Positions 11,720-22,983 of a DNA stretch of 64,000 bases are shown here, in pieces. This DNA comes from Prorocentrum cordatum. Lineage: Eukaryota > Sar > Dinophyceae > Prorocentrales > Prorocentraceae. The stretch lies in NCBI GenBank assembly GCA_963575745.1, contig CAUYUJ010018493.1:397131-461130 (forward strand). The letters run 5' to 3'. The notes beneath the pieces are model-generated. The model was not told where the DNA came from. It made no database searches and worked only from the letters and a program-made list of their open reading frames with translations. How positions within the stretch are numbered: the first letter of the stretch is position 1; every line of letters begins with the position of its first letter. A program made the translations under genes and the position numbers.

Positions 11720-12142
11720 AGAGTCGGAGGAGGAGAAGGAAGCGGAGGAGGACCAGGAGGAGGTGGAGGAAGAGGAGAGGGAGAAGGAGGAGGAGGGGAG
11801 GAGGAGGAGGAAGAAGAGGAGGAGGACGAGAAGGAGGAACAGGAAGAGGAGGAGGAGGAGGAGGAGAAACAAACACATCTATACACATACATATCATATG
11901 TATGTGTATACACATATATATATAGAGGTGTTTGTATATACACATATATGTATGAAACTATGTTTACCTTAGTCTGAAAAGCAAGGTCTACACACATCGA
12001 GGAGGAGGAGGAGGAGGAGGAGGAGGAGGAGGAGGAGGGGGAGGAAGAAGAGGAGGATGCAGAGGAGGAGGAGGAGGAGGAGGAGGAGGAGGAGGAGGAA
12101 GAGGAGGAAGGGGGGGGGGGAAGAGGAGGAGGAGGAGGCTAG
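11720..12142. repeat. GGA tracts around a TA-rich core
   Basis: GGA repeats at 11720-11870 and 12000-12140 flank an AT-rich palindrome-prone core (11875-11990) containing TATG/CATA and a short (TA)n run. No gene is seen. Confidence 0.85.
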
Positions 12143-12329
12143 ACTCGACCCAGAAGGGTCCTGCAAACGAATTCGACCCTCGGGGCCACCCAAGCCTCCC
12201 AGGCTCAGCCCCAGCCTGGCACGGCCGCGCGAGGGGCAACGCTAGAGAGGTCGAGGGGGTCCTCGGGGCCCGACAAACCACGGGCCTTACTGGCCTGGGC
12301 CTCTGCCCTGGCCTCAAGGCTCTGGACCC

Positions 12330-13622
12330 TCACTGCTGGGCCTCTGCCAGCCGAAGCCCGAAAGACGACAAGACTTCCAGGACGCTGGGCCTCTTAGGGC
12401 CAGCAGCCGTCGGGCCACCCGTTTGGGCCACCACAGGAGGCTCGGGGGGAAAATGCCCAGACCAAAAAATGACCTCGGACTCGACGGGCGACCGCAAGCT
12501 CCCAAGAAGCCTGTTCCCTTTGGGGTGCTTCAAGTGCTGCAGCGCGGAAGTATTATTCTTGGCGCTGGGGATCGGGCCTCCTGGACACTTATCCTGGAGT
12601 CCTCGTCCCCGCGTATCAGACACATACCCACGGCCCGTTGTACAAAAGAGGAGGCAGCCGCTGGAATGCTGGGCCGCGCGTGCCTTTTCATCCACGAAAA
12701 TGGGCGCCGCGAGCAAGGCGTGCCCGCCGACGCGCCAGGGATGAAGTCCCGCGGGCACTACGTCGGGCTCCGACGTCGTGCTCCCCACATCTGCACGGGC
12801 ACTGGCCGCGGCCTCGCAGTCGGCACCCTCAGCCTCATCCTCGAACTCATCTGGCCTCTGCGGCCACTCACCGAAGTCCATCAGCCTCAGCGCCACCACG
12901 CCCATGGAGTCGAGCATGGTGGTGAGCGACACCTGCACCTCGTGCGCAGCAGCGCAACGCGCCGCCTGGCGAGCCAGGGCCTGGCAGCCCTCGACCACGT
13001 GGATGTCATCGAGGCTCGCCCTGGCCGACTCCGCGCCCTGCTTGGCTCGCCTGTCGGCGCGAGCAGTGCCGTCCAGCTCGCACTGCGAGACGAGGCCACC
13101 TGCGACCGCCTTGGGGCCCAAGTGGGCCTTGAACTTGACAGCCGTCGCGTCTTGCAGCTGCTCTGCCTGGCCAGCCCACAGGAGCGCTCGCTGGCCATTG
13201 GCGGCGGCCGCCGCCGTAGGGGTGGCTGCGCGGCGCACCGTGGCCACGCAGTCAATGTAGAGCCTGTGGCGGCCCCCTGCCACCGTGGGGACCTTGACGG
13301 CGTAGCCCTCGCCGTCCCTGGCCAGCCGCCCGGCGGCTACCGCGATCGGAGCCGCTGCCCACGTCTCCGCCACCAGCCTGTAGTCCTCGTCATTGACCAC
13401 CACGGCCCATCCCGCGGCGCGTAGGCGCGGGTAGGCCTGGTCGAGGCCCGAACCGTCCACAAACGCGCGGTGTCCGTGGAAGTGCGGTCCCAGAGTGCAC
13501 CAGCTCGTCGTGCTCTCGAAGTGGTCCGCTGCTGGCCGGACAGGCCTGTCCATCAGCTCCATAACGTCGGGGAAGAGGCCCCTGGCGAACTGGTCGGTGA
13601 CGGGATAGCCCAGACCCTCCAC
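12330..13622 (-). pseudogene. LINE copy B ORF2: RNase H and C-terminal domain
   Basis: A single open frame of about 430 codons with the RNase H acidic set in order: FVDGSGLDQ (first Asp, about 13452-13460), RDGEGYAV (Glu), LYIDCVATV (Asp), then KFKAHLGP and DGTARADRRAKQGA (final His and Asp region). A tail follows with GGHALLAAPIFVDEKARAA and a Cys-containing LLFCTTGRGYVSD segment, the type of domain that ends dinoflagellate LINE proteins. In the element it would degrade RNA in the RNA/DNA hybrid. The apparent first codon is not ATG because the frame is an internal part of ORF2. Its strongly C/G-ending codons and lack of stops suggest the deletion is recent. Confidence 0.7.
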
Positions 13623-13667
13623 TCGATCAGCAGCTCCACGCAGCGGCCCCTCCCAGTAGTCACGCCT

Positions 13668-14081
13668 TCAGGCCTCATGCGCCTCGCAGCGGAGGCGTCT
13701 GTGGAAGAGCGAGCCGTCCTTGAAAACACAGAGCTGGCAGTTGGACGGCACCGCGCGCGAGCTGTCAGCCGCTGCGACCCTAGCCTGGCACCAGTGGGTG
13801 GCCTGGATGAGGCTGCGCAGCGCCCTCTGGTGGCGCTGGCCCCAAACCTCCGACCGATGCCTCCTGACGTCGTAGGCGGTTCCCGTGCTGTCATGGACCG
13901 CCGTATAAGAAGTGAAACGCGTCTCCTGGACGATCATCGCGTGCTGTGCCATGCCATTCTTCCCCATCCACTCGTGGACTCTGGAGGCCGTGTTCCACGC
14001 GTTGCCGCTGCAGGTGCACCCTGCAAGCTTGCCCTCGAGCTGCCCAGGCGCAAGCACCAGAGCGCCCTGGTCGGGAAGTAG
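13668..14081 (-). pseudogene. LINE copy B ORF2: APE start joined to pre-RNase H motif
   Basis: The minus frame has SGNAWNTASRVHEWMGKNGM then MIVQETRF, matching the start of APE-type endonucleases (N-x-N/W near the start, then a hydrophobic run ending QET). After about 30 residues of unclear origin it reaches WCQARVAAADSSRAVPSN, then CQLCVFKDGSLFHRRLRCEAHEA, a C-x2-C...H-x4-C-x2-H motif that precedes RNase H in these elements. Endonuclease catalytic residues beyond the first motif and the whole RT are absent. It is frameshifted relative to 12330-13622. Confidence 0.5.
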
Positions 14082-14159
14082 GCGACTCGGCTGCAGCAGC
14101 ATCCCTTCGCCCAGCCCAGCGTGGGTCCCGAGACGCTCCCTCCTTTTGAGCCCTTGGGC

Positions 14160-14835
14160 ACCAAGCTGGCAAGAGGGGTCTGCGGTTCCCAGGCTTGTCG
14201 CCGCGGTCGCCGAGCCCGAAGACGCCATCGCACCTGTAGTCGCGGAGACCAGTGCTGAAGTCGCCTGCGTAGAACTCACTGTACCTCCGCGTCGCTCATG
14301 TGGCAAGGCCTCTCCCGCCTGGCCAGAGCCATGGCCACCGCCCCCTCTCGCTGCCACGGGAATCAACCAACCCCCCGTCGGGGGCCGTGGCAGAGGGGCA
14401 CCTGGAGGGGGAGGCAGCCGTCCGCGCGCCCGCGGCTCCCTCTCTCCAGTTTGAAACGTGCCAGGCCGACTGCTGCTGGGAAAAGGCCATGCCAAGGCCC
14501 GAAATCTTCGTCTCCGCGGTCGGCGAGCCCGAAGACGCAACCAGCCCTGTCCTCGCGGAGGCCAATCCCGAGGTCGCCTGCCGAGAGCTCCGGGTACCTC
14601 TATGTCGCTCATGTGGCGGCCCCCCCCCCGCCTGGGCCGAGCCGTGGTCAGCGTTTCCTCCCACTGCCACGGGCATCGGCCGCCCCCCCGTCGGGGGCAG
14701 TGGCAGCGGGGCACCTGGAGGGGGAGGCTGCCATCCGCGCGTCCGCGGCTCCCTCACTCCAGTTTGAAGCGGCCCAGGCCGACCGCTGCTGGGAAAGGCC
14801 ATGCCCATCGCCGAACTCGCCGCCCCTAACGTCAC
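14160..14835. repeat. 313-bp internal tandem repeat of LINE copy B
   Basis: The segment GTACCTC...GCTCATGTGG recurs at 14281-14303 and 14594-14616, a 313-bp period, with a further partial copy on each side. The repeat covers the junction between ORF1 and ORF2 and includes the short ATG/CAT context and Ser/Thr/Ala-rich start of ORF2. It resembles repeated promoter or leader units of some LINEs, but that role is inference. Confidence 0.75.
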
Positions 14836-14941
14836 CCACCGAGAAGGCGTGGCCGAACTGGTTGGACGCGAGGGCGCGGGAGTGTGACGGTAGGAGGCTG
14901 AATCCCCTTCCCCCGCGCCCAAATGTGCCTCGGGGCCCGCG

Positions 14942-16107
14942 CGGCTACCCGCGGGGCTTAGTGCCATCAGCAGCAGGAGCAGGCCCTGGAGCTGCCTGGC
15001 CACCAGCCTTCGGCTCGGCGCGCTGGCGGGCGTGCTCTGAGGCCGAGGCGCCGAGCTTCGCCGCGTTGCGACGGATCTGCTCCGCCGCGGCATCGCCTGC
15101 TGCGGGTGCCGCCGGGGCCTCTGCAGCCGCTGGCTCCCGCTGTCCCACGGCGGGCTCCCCGCCAGCTGGCGGGGTCGCGGGGGCCGTCGGCGGCTCGGCT
15201 GCGGCCGCAGGGATGGCCTGGCCATCCTCGGTGTCGTCGCCGAGCTTGCGCTTCTTCTTGATCGCCTCCTGGGCCTCCTGCCTGATGCGCCGCAGTTGCT
15301 CCTGGCACTGCTGCTCGAAGCTCTGCTGGGCCACCCGCGCGATGTCGTGGCCCTCCGCGCAGAGGCGCTTGAGGTTCGCCTGCGCCTCCTCCTCCAACAC
15401 GCCAAAGTTCTCAAGGGGCTCGGCGTCGAAATTGAAGGTGAGCTGCTCGTCCACCTCAAGGATGGGCGCTCCGACTCCCGACGCCTGCGCCCGACGGCGG
15501 AGGAGCTGGGCCTCCTCTGCCTGCGCCTCGGCGAGGTTGAGCGCGCAGGTGCGTCGCGCCAGCCGCGGCAGTCGGCCAGCTGCGCCTCCGCAGCAGCCAT
15601 GGCGTCGGCGGCGTCGTCGAGCTGGCGCTGGCAGTTGACCCGGCGGTCCGTGGCCGACTGCAGCTGCTGCCCCAGGGTCCTCTCCGTAGCCGCTGGCGAG
15701 GGCGGCCTGTATCCCCTCGCTGCCTCCACCGCCTCACGGAGACGCGCGGTGATGTCGGGATCGGGGGTGGCCAGCAGCTGGTCGAGCTCTGACTGCGTCG
15801 ACGTCGACCAGGGCGCGTCGGGGAAGCTGGTGCGAGCCCCATGTCCCGAGGTCGCTCCCCCTTTGCCACCGCCAGCCTCAGCGCCGTTGCCGCCCTTGCC
15901 CTTCTTGCCTCCCTTCGGCCGGGCCTTGCCGCCACTCCCTTTCTGCTCTCCGCCATCTGCCCAGACACCGTGGCGCGGCGACGGCCTGGCTGGTGGGAGC
16001 TCCAGGCAGTGGCCACATTGCCAACAGGTCGGATTCTTGCGAAAGGTCCATCTGTAGCGGCACCCCGTGCAGATGACAAAACCAGGCTGGGCCTTCTTCG
16101 GCGGCAT
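14942..16107 (-). pseudogene. LINE copy B ORF1 (zinc-ribbon-like and coiled coil)
   Basis: The ATG at 16107 starts MPPKKAQPGFVICTGCRY. C-x2-C, then CWQCGHCLELP, forms a zinc-ribbon-like pattern near residues 12-36. It is followed by a Lys/Gly-rich stretch and helical text (LDQLLATPDPDITARLREAV, LQSATDRRVNCQRQLDDAAD). Near 15.5 kb the sense passes into another frame, EENFGVLEEEAQANLKRL-like, then a Gln/Glu/Lys-rich coiled coil and an Ala/Pro-rich tail ending in a stop at about 14945. One frameshift therefore breaks ORF1. In LINEs of this type ORF1 is a nucleic-acid-binding chaperone. I infer that role from layout. Confidence 0.55.
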
Positions 16108-16268
16108 TCCGAACACGAGGGCGCCAAAACCTGCTCCGTCGCGGGGCGGCGACAGGCAACAGTGGACGGGGGCGGGCCCGTCGACTGGAACAAAACTGTC
16201 GGGCAGAGGCGCCCTGGCACTGGCCGCGGACTAGCGGTGCCCGCGCGTTCCCCCGTGGAACAAACCAC

Positions 16269-16290
16269 CTTGAGCCAAAATGGCTACGGA
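16269..16290 (-). other. Dinoflagellate spliced-leader (DinoSL) sequence
   Basis: The reverse complement of these 22 bases starts TCCGTAGCC and ends TTTTGGCTCAAG. It matches the conserved DinoSL at every position, with T at the variable first base. It is the 22-nt leader trans-spliced onto nuclear mRNAs, not an SL RNA gene: no GT donor-led SL RNA body follows that I can recognise, although the next bases are GTGGTTTG. Its position at the extreme 5' end of LINE copy B shows the insert derives from a trans-spliced transcript. Confidence 0.93.
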
Positions 16291-16930
16291 GGAGGAGGAG
16301 GAGGAGGAGTAGGGGGAGGAGGAGGAGGAACAGGAGGTGGAGGAGGGGGACGAGGAGGAGGAGGAGGAGGGGGAGGAGGAGGAGGAGGAGGAGAGGGAGG
16401 AGGAGGAGGAGGAGGAGGAGGAGGGAGGAGGAGGAGGAGGAGGAGGAGGAGGAGGAGGAGGAGAGAATGACGAGGAGGGACGAGGAGGAAGAGGAGGAGG
16501 AGGAAGGAAGAGGAGGAGGGGAAGAAGAAGAGGAGGGGGAAGGAGGGGAGGACGCGGACGAGGAGGAGGAGAAGAGGAGGAGAAGGAGGGAGGAGAAGGA
16601 GACGAGGAGAGAGAAAGGAGAAAAGGAGGATACATGGAAGAGGAGGACGACGGGAAAGGGGGCGGAGGAGCAGGGGGGGGCGGATGAGGGGAAGGGAAGG
16701 GGGAGGGGGGAGGATGAGGATGAGGACGAGGATGAGGATGGGGATTCGGATGGGGATGGCGACGATGACGACGATGATGACGACGATGGTGATGATGATG
16801 GGGAAGAGGAGGAAGAGGAGGAGGAGGAGGAGGAGGAGGAGGAAGAGGAGGAGGAACAGGAGGAGGAGGAGGAGGAGGAGGAGGAGGAGGGCGAGGAGGA
16901 GGAGGAGGAGGAGGAGGACTCTGCTGGGCT
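16291..16930. repeat. Polypurine GGA/GAT tract
   Basis: GGA-rich purine DNA for over 600 bases with a GAT-rich segment at about 16710-16800. It abuts the SL-headed end of LINE copy B with no spacer. The stretch 16935-17300 after it holds no gene I can support. Confidence 0.9.
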
Positions 16931-17299
16931 GTACTGAGCGCCGCGCCAGCGGCATCAATCACTGTCACCGCTGTCTTCCGTTGCCGCTGCCCGCTGCTGC
17001 GAAACGCCGCCACCGCTGCCGCAGGCGCTCGACGCGCGAAGCCGAGCAGCTACCTCCCTCGAGGCAGCGGCGGCAGACGGGGCGGCAGCCGCGCAACACG
17101 GAGCCTTCTCAATTTCAGCGCGCATGAGTGTCGCCGTCTCGCTCGGGTGGCGGGTCGGCGAGACCGTCAAATACTCGTAGAGCGGGCCGGGCGCCCACTG
17201 CAATCGCCGCTGTCAGTGACGCCGGTGGACCACGACAGCTGGGAAACACAACTCTTGGAACTCTCTTGAGATCCACCCCCCCTTGCGAGACGGGGGGGG

Positions 17300-18912
17300 G
17301 GGGGGCGCGCGCAAGCAGGATTCCTCGCATCAGCAGTGGCTGCGCGTCCACGCGTCATGCAGAAGAGCAGCCCGTAGGCCTTCATCTGGGCGAAACAGTG
17401 GCTGGGGCGCAGGAGCGCCCCGCCCGCGCTCGCCTCGCCCGAGGTCGCCTCGAAACCCTCGCCACGCTCAGAAGGTAACCCCAGCGTCTCATCCGGATCC
17501 AGCGGCGCGGCGAGAAGCGGATCACGGCAACGGGCCGAGGCGATTCTGAGCAGCCTGCTCCGCGGGACAATATCATTGCTCAAACTTGCACCTCCAGCGA
17601 CCAGCAAGCGGCATGAAATCGTGAAAGCTTGCTTTCAGAGCCTCCTTCAAACGGGTTGGCTTACGCGGCTGCTTGACGCTAGGTGGTCTCTCACCGATCC
17701 ACGGTTCAACCTCGAGCGCCATAAGCAACGCACGCCGCACTCTGCGCCTCACCAGTGCCGCCGCCTCGTCCTAGATGTCACTCCGAGGGGCAGGGGGCGC
17801 TGCGCGCCAGTCCCAGGCCCACTGGGCAGCGGTGCCCGCCCACACGTCGGCACAGGGGGTGCCCAAGCTCCAAAAAACAACTCGAATTCCGTCTTTACCG
17901 ACTCTTCCTCACGGCGCGAAGGGGGTCCACAGCGCAGAAACATCCCCAGGGACGCGGGCCTCCAGAGCACGCCGGACACGGACCCAAAGGTCACCGTTTT
18001 GGCCCCGAGGAGACTTGGCACGGCCAGAGTGCCAATCGGAAACTAAACTCTTACAGTCAGTCACGTAGCAGATAGGACCAGACGAGCTCTCAACAACTAA
18101 GCGGAAAGCTTGGAGTTCAGAACGCGGCGCCGTTTGTTTTCCACCGACGAGGACCTGAGCAACGCCACACACGGGGCTCCAAAAGAGCGACGAGGGATCC
18201 TGGCTCATGACAATGATCGCCGAGCCGCATCGTCTCCTCCTGGGGTCCGCGCTGTGCTCGCCTCCAGAGCCATCCCCGAAGATCTGCAAGGGGGGCCTCT
18301 TGGGGCGACGCAGTGGTCCAAAACACTCCCCTCACCAAAAAGGACCTCCTGGGCAGCCTCAGGGGTCTCCACAAACTTCGGCACCTCAAGGTCCTTCGTG
18401 GGCACTCCGCGGAGCCACAACGCAGGCTGCGCATCTAGGCTCGCGAGGGTTTGGGGAGCCAGGCGATCGGTCTTTTCAAAATCCTCGTTCCTGCGGTTCG
18501 CGGGGCACGCCCAAATACGATGCAACAGAGTCCCAGGCATTTCTGTTCAGCGGTGGCACACGGGCGGGCAGGCGCAGCCTGCAGCAATCTACCTCTCACG
18601 AGTCCACTGGCCGCCCCCCACGACTGCAAGGTCGGCGGACCACTCCTCAAACTGCATGCGCTTGGCGAAGCGACTCAGCTCGACTCGCACCGTCGTCATG
18701 TTGGCGCCATGAACCAGGTCCTCGCCTGCAACATGCTGAGAAACTGCCTGGCACTGTTGTGCAACACAAACGCCCATGAATTCGCCAATCATATCATCGA
18801 AGTGCGCCATTGCCGCTGTGCCGGGCTGCTCATCACCAAAGCTGGGGGAAAAGCCAATCGTCGATCGTGTCGTCCGAGGGCGGGCGAGACAAAAACTGGG
18901 AGCCGGCGGTAA
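17300..18912 (-). mobile_element. LINE fragment, copy C (RNase H end)
   Basis: 5'-truncated minus-strand fragment. From high to low coordinates: PGTLLHRIWACPANRRNEDF and LWLRGVPTKDLEVPKF (pre-RNase H region, about 18540-18370), RNase H QIFGDGSGGEHSADP with RSELQAFRLVVE and YVTDCKSLVSDW (about 18289-17960), then a tail RRALLMALEVEPWIGERPPS (about 17700). First Asp, Glu and second Asp are all present. At least three frames are used, so it is inactive. The stretch 18912-18600 (GEFMGVCVAQQCQAVSQHV...) may be linker from the same element. Confidence 0.65.
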
Positions 18913-19154
18913 ACCGTCAACCTTGGTTACCGCCGGGCACTCGTAGAGCTTCCTCGTGCAATGCGGGCGCGGCAATCTCGCATTGCGCGCGCGAGGGCGC
19001 GGTCTCATGGAGAAGGACGTGGAGGAGAAGAAGGAGAGAGAACAAAACAGCGGAGACTGTGGATCCCACCCGACCTGGATCAACGTCACCTGCAAGGGCG
19101 CGACCGGTCCCCGAACCGCATTCCAGCGAATGGCTGTGCCCTGCTTGAGCTTCG

Positions 19155-19400
19155 CCAGCGGAGGAGGAGGAAGAGGAGGAGGAGGAGGAGGAGGAAGAAG
19201 AGGAGGGGGGCGGGAGGAGGAGGAGGAGTAGGAGTAGGAGTAGGAGGAGGAGGCTGAGCAGGAGAAGGAGGAGGAGGAGGCGGAGGAGGAGGAGGTAGAA
19301 AGGAAGGGAGAGAAGGAGGGAAGGAGGGAAGAGCGAGCAGGCAAGAAAAGGAAGGAGGGAGGGAGGAGGAACGGGAGGGAGGAGAGCGGGTCGAAGCGGA
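19155..19400. repeat. GGA/GGGA purine tract
   Basis: GGA and TAGGAG units then GGGAAGGA units. A second short GGA run lies at 19560-19655. Both flank unannotated GC-rich sequence (19400-19560) with no supported exon. Confidence 0.85.
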
Positions 19401-19659
19401 TCCCGCCTTAGAGGCCTCGCGCGCGCGGCTGCCGCCTGGCCGCCTCTCGCCGCTGCGCGGGCTGCCCTCCAGTGAGCCCAAGCGGCCGTCGCTGCGCGTG
19501 GACAGCGGGCCTGGCGGGAGCACCAGGGCATCTTGGGGGTTTGCACGGAAGAACAAGTGAGGAGGGGGAGGAGGAGGAGGAGGAGGAGGAGGAGGAGGAG
19601 GAGGAGGAGGAAGAGGAGGAGGAGGAGGAGGAGGAGACTGAGGAGGATGAGCACGAGAC

Positions 19660-20935
19660 TGGAGAATTGCAATGCCTTTGAGGGTGGCTGGCCCCTGTGA
19701 GGAAACGGTAAGAGAGGCCCACGATGGGTGGAAGAGAGCAAACAACCGGAGATACAGCGTCGGCGTAGGGGGTCTTTCCAGCCCTGGTCCCAGAGCCGCC
19801 CGTGGACGGACGGAACTCTCAGGAACTGGAGGAGGTACAGTAACACCAGCCTGTTTCACCGAGAGGGTGTGGTTCAATTGCCCGGGCCTTTGGAAACTAT
19901 GAGAACCAGGATGACATGAGACGACGCAGTGATCGTGAGGAAGCCAGGTGGCAGATGTAGATGGGGCAGTGCTGATGGAGGCAAACTGCAAGACTTGTCA
20001 ATGGCCTTCGAGGGTGGCTGGTCCCTGCCCTGAATTGTGTCACATGTTTCCACTACCAACGCACATTGGCTTTGTGAAGGGGGAGGTGGGAAGACAACAG
20101 TAAGTGCGAAGGGAAGAGTGCAGCGGCAACAAAAAGTGTGAGGGCCGAGCCAGACCAAGACTGACGGGGGGGTGGCCAGTTCTGATAGACGTTCGGCCTG
20201 ATTAGGTGGGACGGTTTGATAATCGGAGGGGTTTGCCATGAAGCACGCGGTTGACAATCTCGACTCGCTGCCCACAGAGACTCGCGGGCAACGGACGGGG
20301 GGGAATCTGCGAATCGGAAGGGAGAAGTGAGAAGTTGGCGCGAGGGGGAGGGAAGGGTACAGAAGAGGAGGAGGAGGAGGAGGAGGAGGAGGATGGTAAG
20401 GGCCACGCTGCGACAGGAAAACATGGGGAGGGTGCGTAGCCAGGCATCAGCAGAACGGATGCGGGCGACGTCGGTCGGGACATATAGTTCGGTGGGGGTT
20501 GACGTGACTCACGGACAAACGGGCGGCATCTGATCGCAGTGGATGCCTGGGCCAAGTAGGGGCGGGCTAGCTGTCAATCGGGCCACGAATTGCAATCGTG
20601 GCTTCTGAGCGGGTAGCTTCAGCCAGGCAGCCGGGAGGGGGACGACAGAGAGGCAAGCAGTGGGAACAACAAGGAGAAAGTGAGAGAGACAGAGAGAGGA
20701 TAGCGAAGGAGAAAGAGACAACGAGAGAGAGAGGCTTCCGGGCCACCCGTGCCACAATGCGCGCCTCGCCTTTCGCCCCCTCCTCTCCTCCTCCTCCGCT
20801 TGCTCCAAATGTTCTGGCGTAGCTACCCCACGTTGGCTGGCGTGGTTTGGCACAGGGGGGGCTGCGGCCAGCTGCCCCGAACAGGCCTGGCTGCCCCCCT
20901 GGGTGCCGCGGGCTGCCCTTCCCCCTCCCCCGAGA
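19660..20935. other. Spacer with no recognised gene
   Basis: Mixed-composition DNA with a duplicated phrase (ATGCCTTTGAGGGTGGCTGG near 19670 and a variant near 19998) and a short GGA run at 20365-20395. Frames on either strand are Ser/Pro/Arg-rich without domain signatures. Confidence 0.5.
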
Positions 20936-20939
20936 GAGG

Positions 20940-21035
20940 GGGGAGAGAGAGAGAGAGGGAAGGATAGGGAACAAACAAATGAGAGGAAGGAAGCAAGGCA
21001 TACATATATATAGAGAGAGAGAGAGAGAGTTGGAG
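20940..21035. repeat. (GA)n-rich microsatellite
   Basis: GAGAGA runs at 20940-20960 and 21011-21029 around a short ACATATATATA segment. The following 21040-22745 shows no gene. It holds a locally repeated TGGGTATGGG/CCCATACCC pair near 21385-21440 and 21520-21535. Confidence 0.7.
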
Positions 21036-22748
21036 AGGCTCTTGACAGAGGACAGGGGCAACAAGAGTTTGACGCAAGGGACAAGGATGAGAAAGAAACT
21101 GAATGGGCGGGGGTAGCCGGGCGGCAGCAGGGGCTGAGAAGACCGGGCAGCTACGGGGGGGACTGGAAAGGAGGGGGGGTCGGGCATTCTGGTGAAGACG
21201 GTCGGCTAGAGGAGGGCGGGCGACGACTTGTGAACTGGGCGGGGCTCCCGCGAGACGAACTGTTGACAATGGCGACGAGCTTCCCGCGGAGACGAGCGCG
21301 CAACGGAAGCAGGGGACGACGTGTGAAACTGAGGGGGGGTTGGCGCGAGGGGGAGGTCTTGACGAACGAACAACACACACACACTCACCCATACCCTAAG
21401 GCGGATCGGAGGGAGGAGGACTGGCTACTTTGGGTATGGGTTAGGGTTGTCGGACCGCGGGGGAGGCTCCCGTTGGAGCGGGGAACCCCATCCGACAAAC
21501 CCATAGCCCCCTCCGTCCTCCCTATGGGTATGGGTGTGCTTTGTTCGTTCGTCATGTCTGACCTTGCTCCTGTGGGCACGCCCTGAAAAAAACGAGGATC
21601 CTCTGAAAGGACATCGGGGCTGGGGAAACACGCGCCCTGCTGGGAAGGGACGCGAGGAGGAGGGGGACGAGTGGGCGCTGCAGTCAACTTTGCTAGTATG
21701 TATACAAGCGCGTTACACTACTCGCAGAATAACTACTCGCAGATAGCCTGGACCCGCCGCGGGGAGTATACGGTCCATTACGGCAAGACAAACATGTTTT
21801 GTCGGACGTCTGCGAGTAGGCACTTTGCGAGTGGTTGAACGCGCTCGGCGAGCAACGTTGCACGATGGAGAGATGCAAACCCTTCGGACATTCATGCTGG
21901 AGCTTTCCGAGCAGGACCTCGAGTGTGGTCAACGCTGGACCGAAGAGGCAGGGATGCAAGGGTAACCTTGGGAAGATTATCGATCCTTACTGTGAATTAG
22001 GACTGTACACGAAGAGTTCGACGAGTGTCGAACTCGGTAAGAATTGTGCGATCCTCTCACATGAGCAGCTCGGCACCTCAGTGCGCTAGGTGCGCTAGCG
22101 ACAGCCCCTTGCCAACACCAGGAATGCCAGTGCACATCCCATGCAGAAGTGGCCCCTCCCCGTACGGACGGACTGACGGAGAGGCGAGACCAAATCGACA
22201 CAGGATTTCGGCCGCAGTAGGAAGACCGATTCCCAGACATCCCCCCATGTGGACAGCACTGAATGGAGGGAAAGAAAAGGGTGACCATGACCGAAACCGA
22301 ATGCGGAAGCGTCGGTGCGTTCTTTGCCACAATCCACCTTGGGGAAAATGAGAGGTACATACCGATACCGCTACTCCCCGGACCTCTCCCGGGGTGTGCT
22401 CTGACCAATTTCGAGGCGAAACCAGCAGTGGCGACGAGGGCCTCCCAGGAGGCCCCAGAAGACAAAAACGAGGGAAGGGTAGTGGTATCGCCACCTGTTC
22501 TTACCATCACATCTTGGTCGCCGTCGATTCGTGGATCATCCTCGCGAGTCGGCGACGGCCGGCATGGACCAAGATCGGCGTCGACAAGATCCCTATGTCA
22601 GAAGAGTCGTCGGGCATGAATCCAGAAGAGAAGGGGTGGGAGGGCGACACGCTTTACAGCATGGGCCTGAGGAGATCCTGATGAAACCTCGGCTGTCGAC
22701 GGGCAGCCCTCTGAGCCCAGAAGGGCTGGGGACAAACTCTAGACGAAT

Positions 22749-22810
22749 CCAAAGAGGGAGGAGGGGAGGAGGGATAACACCACACCACGGACCACACCAC
22801 GAGAAGGTCG
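22749..22810. repeat. Left arm of direct repeat around MITE copy 2
   Basis: CCAAAGAGGGAGGAGGGGAG... up to ...GAGAAGGTCG is repeated after the MITE at 22984-23035 with an internal 9-base length difference (CCACACCAC) and a few substitutions. See the finding at this position. Confidence 0.8.
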
Positions 22811-22983
22811 TCGGGGATGGACAGACCCCCCTTTTAGTAAAACGTGGTTTAGTGAAAACGACCTGAGGCCCAAACCTGGCGGGCGCACGCCTGGAAAATA
22901 GCGGCCACGGCGCCCTCTCGAGAACCGAAAACGGACAATTCACTGATCGACGTGTCACTGTTGGGGGTTCTGTCCACCCCCGA
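22811..22983. mobile_element. MITE family M, copy 2
   Basis: 173 bp, same 15-bp terminal inverted repeats and interior as the copy at 2066, same orientation. No 5-bp duplication. Instead it lies between two copies of a direct repeat of about 55 bp (22749-22810 and 22984-23035). Confidence 0.92.

Larger units (their letters stand above)
12330..16290 (-). mobile_element. SL-headed LINE, copy B, lacking reverse transcriptase
   Basis: Reading the minus strand from 16290: a DinoSL (16290-16269), a leader of about 160 nt, ORF1 with a zinc-ribbon-like start and coiled coil (16107-14942, frameshifted), a 313-bp tandem region (14830-14294), an APE-endonuclease-like start (about 14010-13900), a pre-RNase H Cys/His motif and RNase H with a C-terminal domain (13622-12330). 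No RT palm segment lies between the APE start and RNase H, which are only about 0.4 kb apart, so the RT (normally more than 1 kb) is deleted. The 5' end abuts a (TCC)n tract exactly at the SL. No poly(A) is seen after the last stop. Target duplications were not found. Confidence 0.75.

Noticed and set aside
21385-21450. Interstitial telomere repeat (TTAGGG-like GGGTTAGGGTTG)
   Set aside because: Only one or two partial units are present and the surrounding TGGGTATGGG pattern does not match a telomere array.
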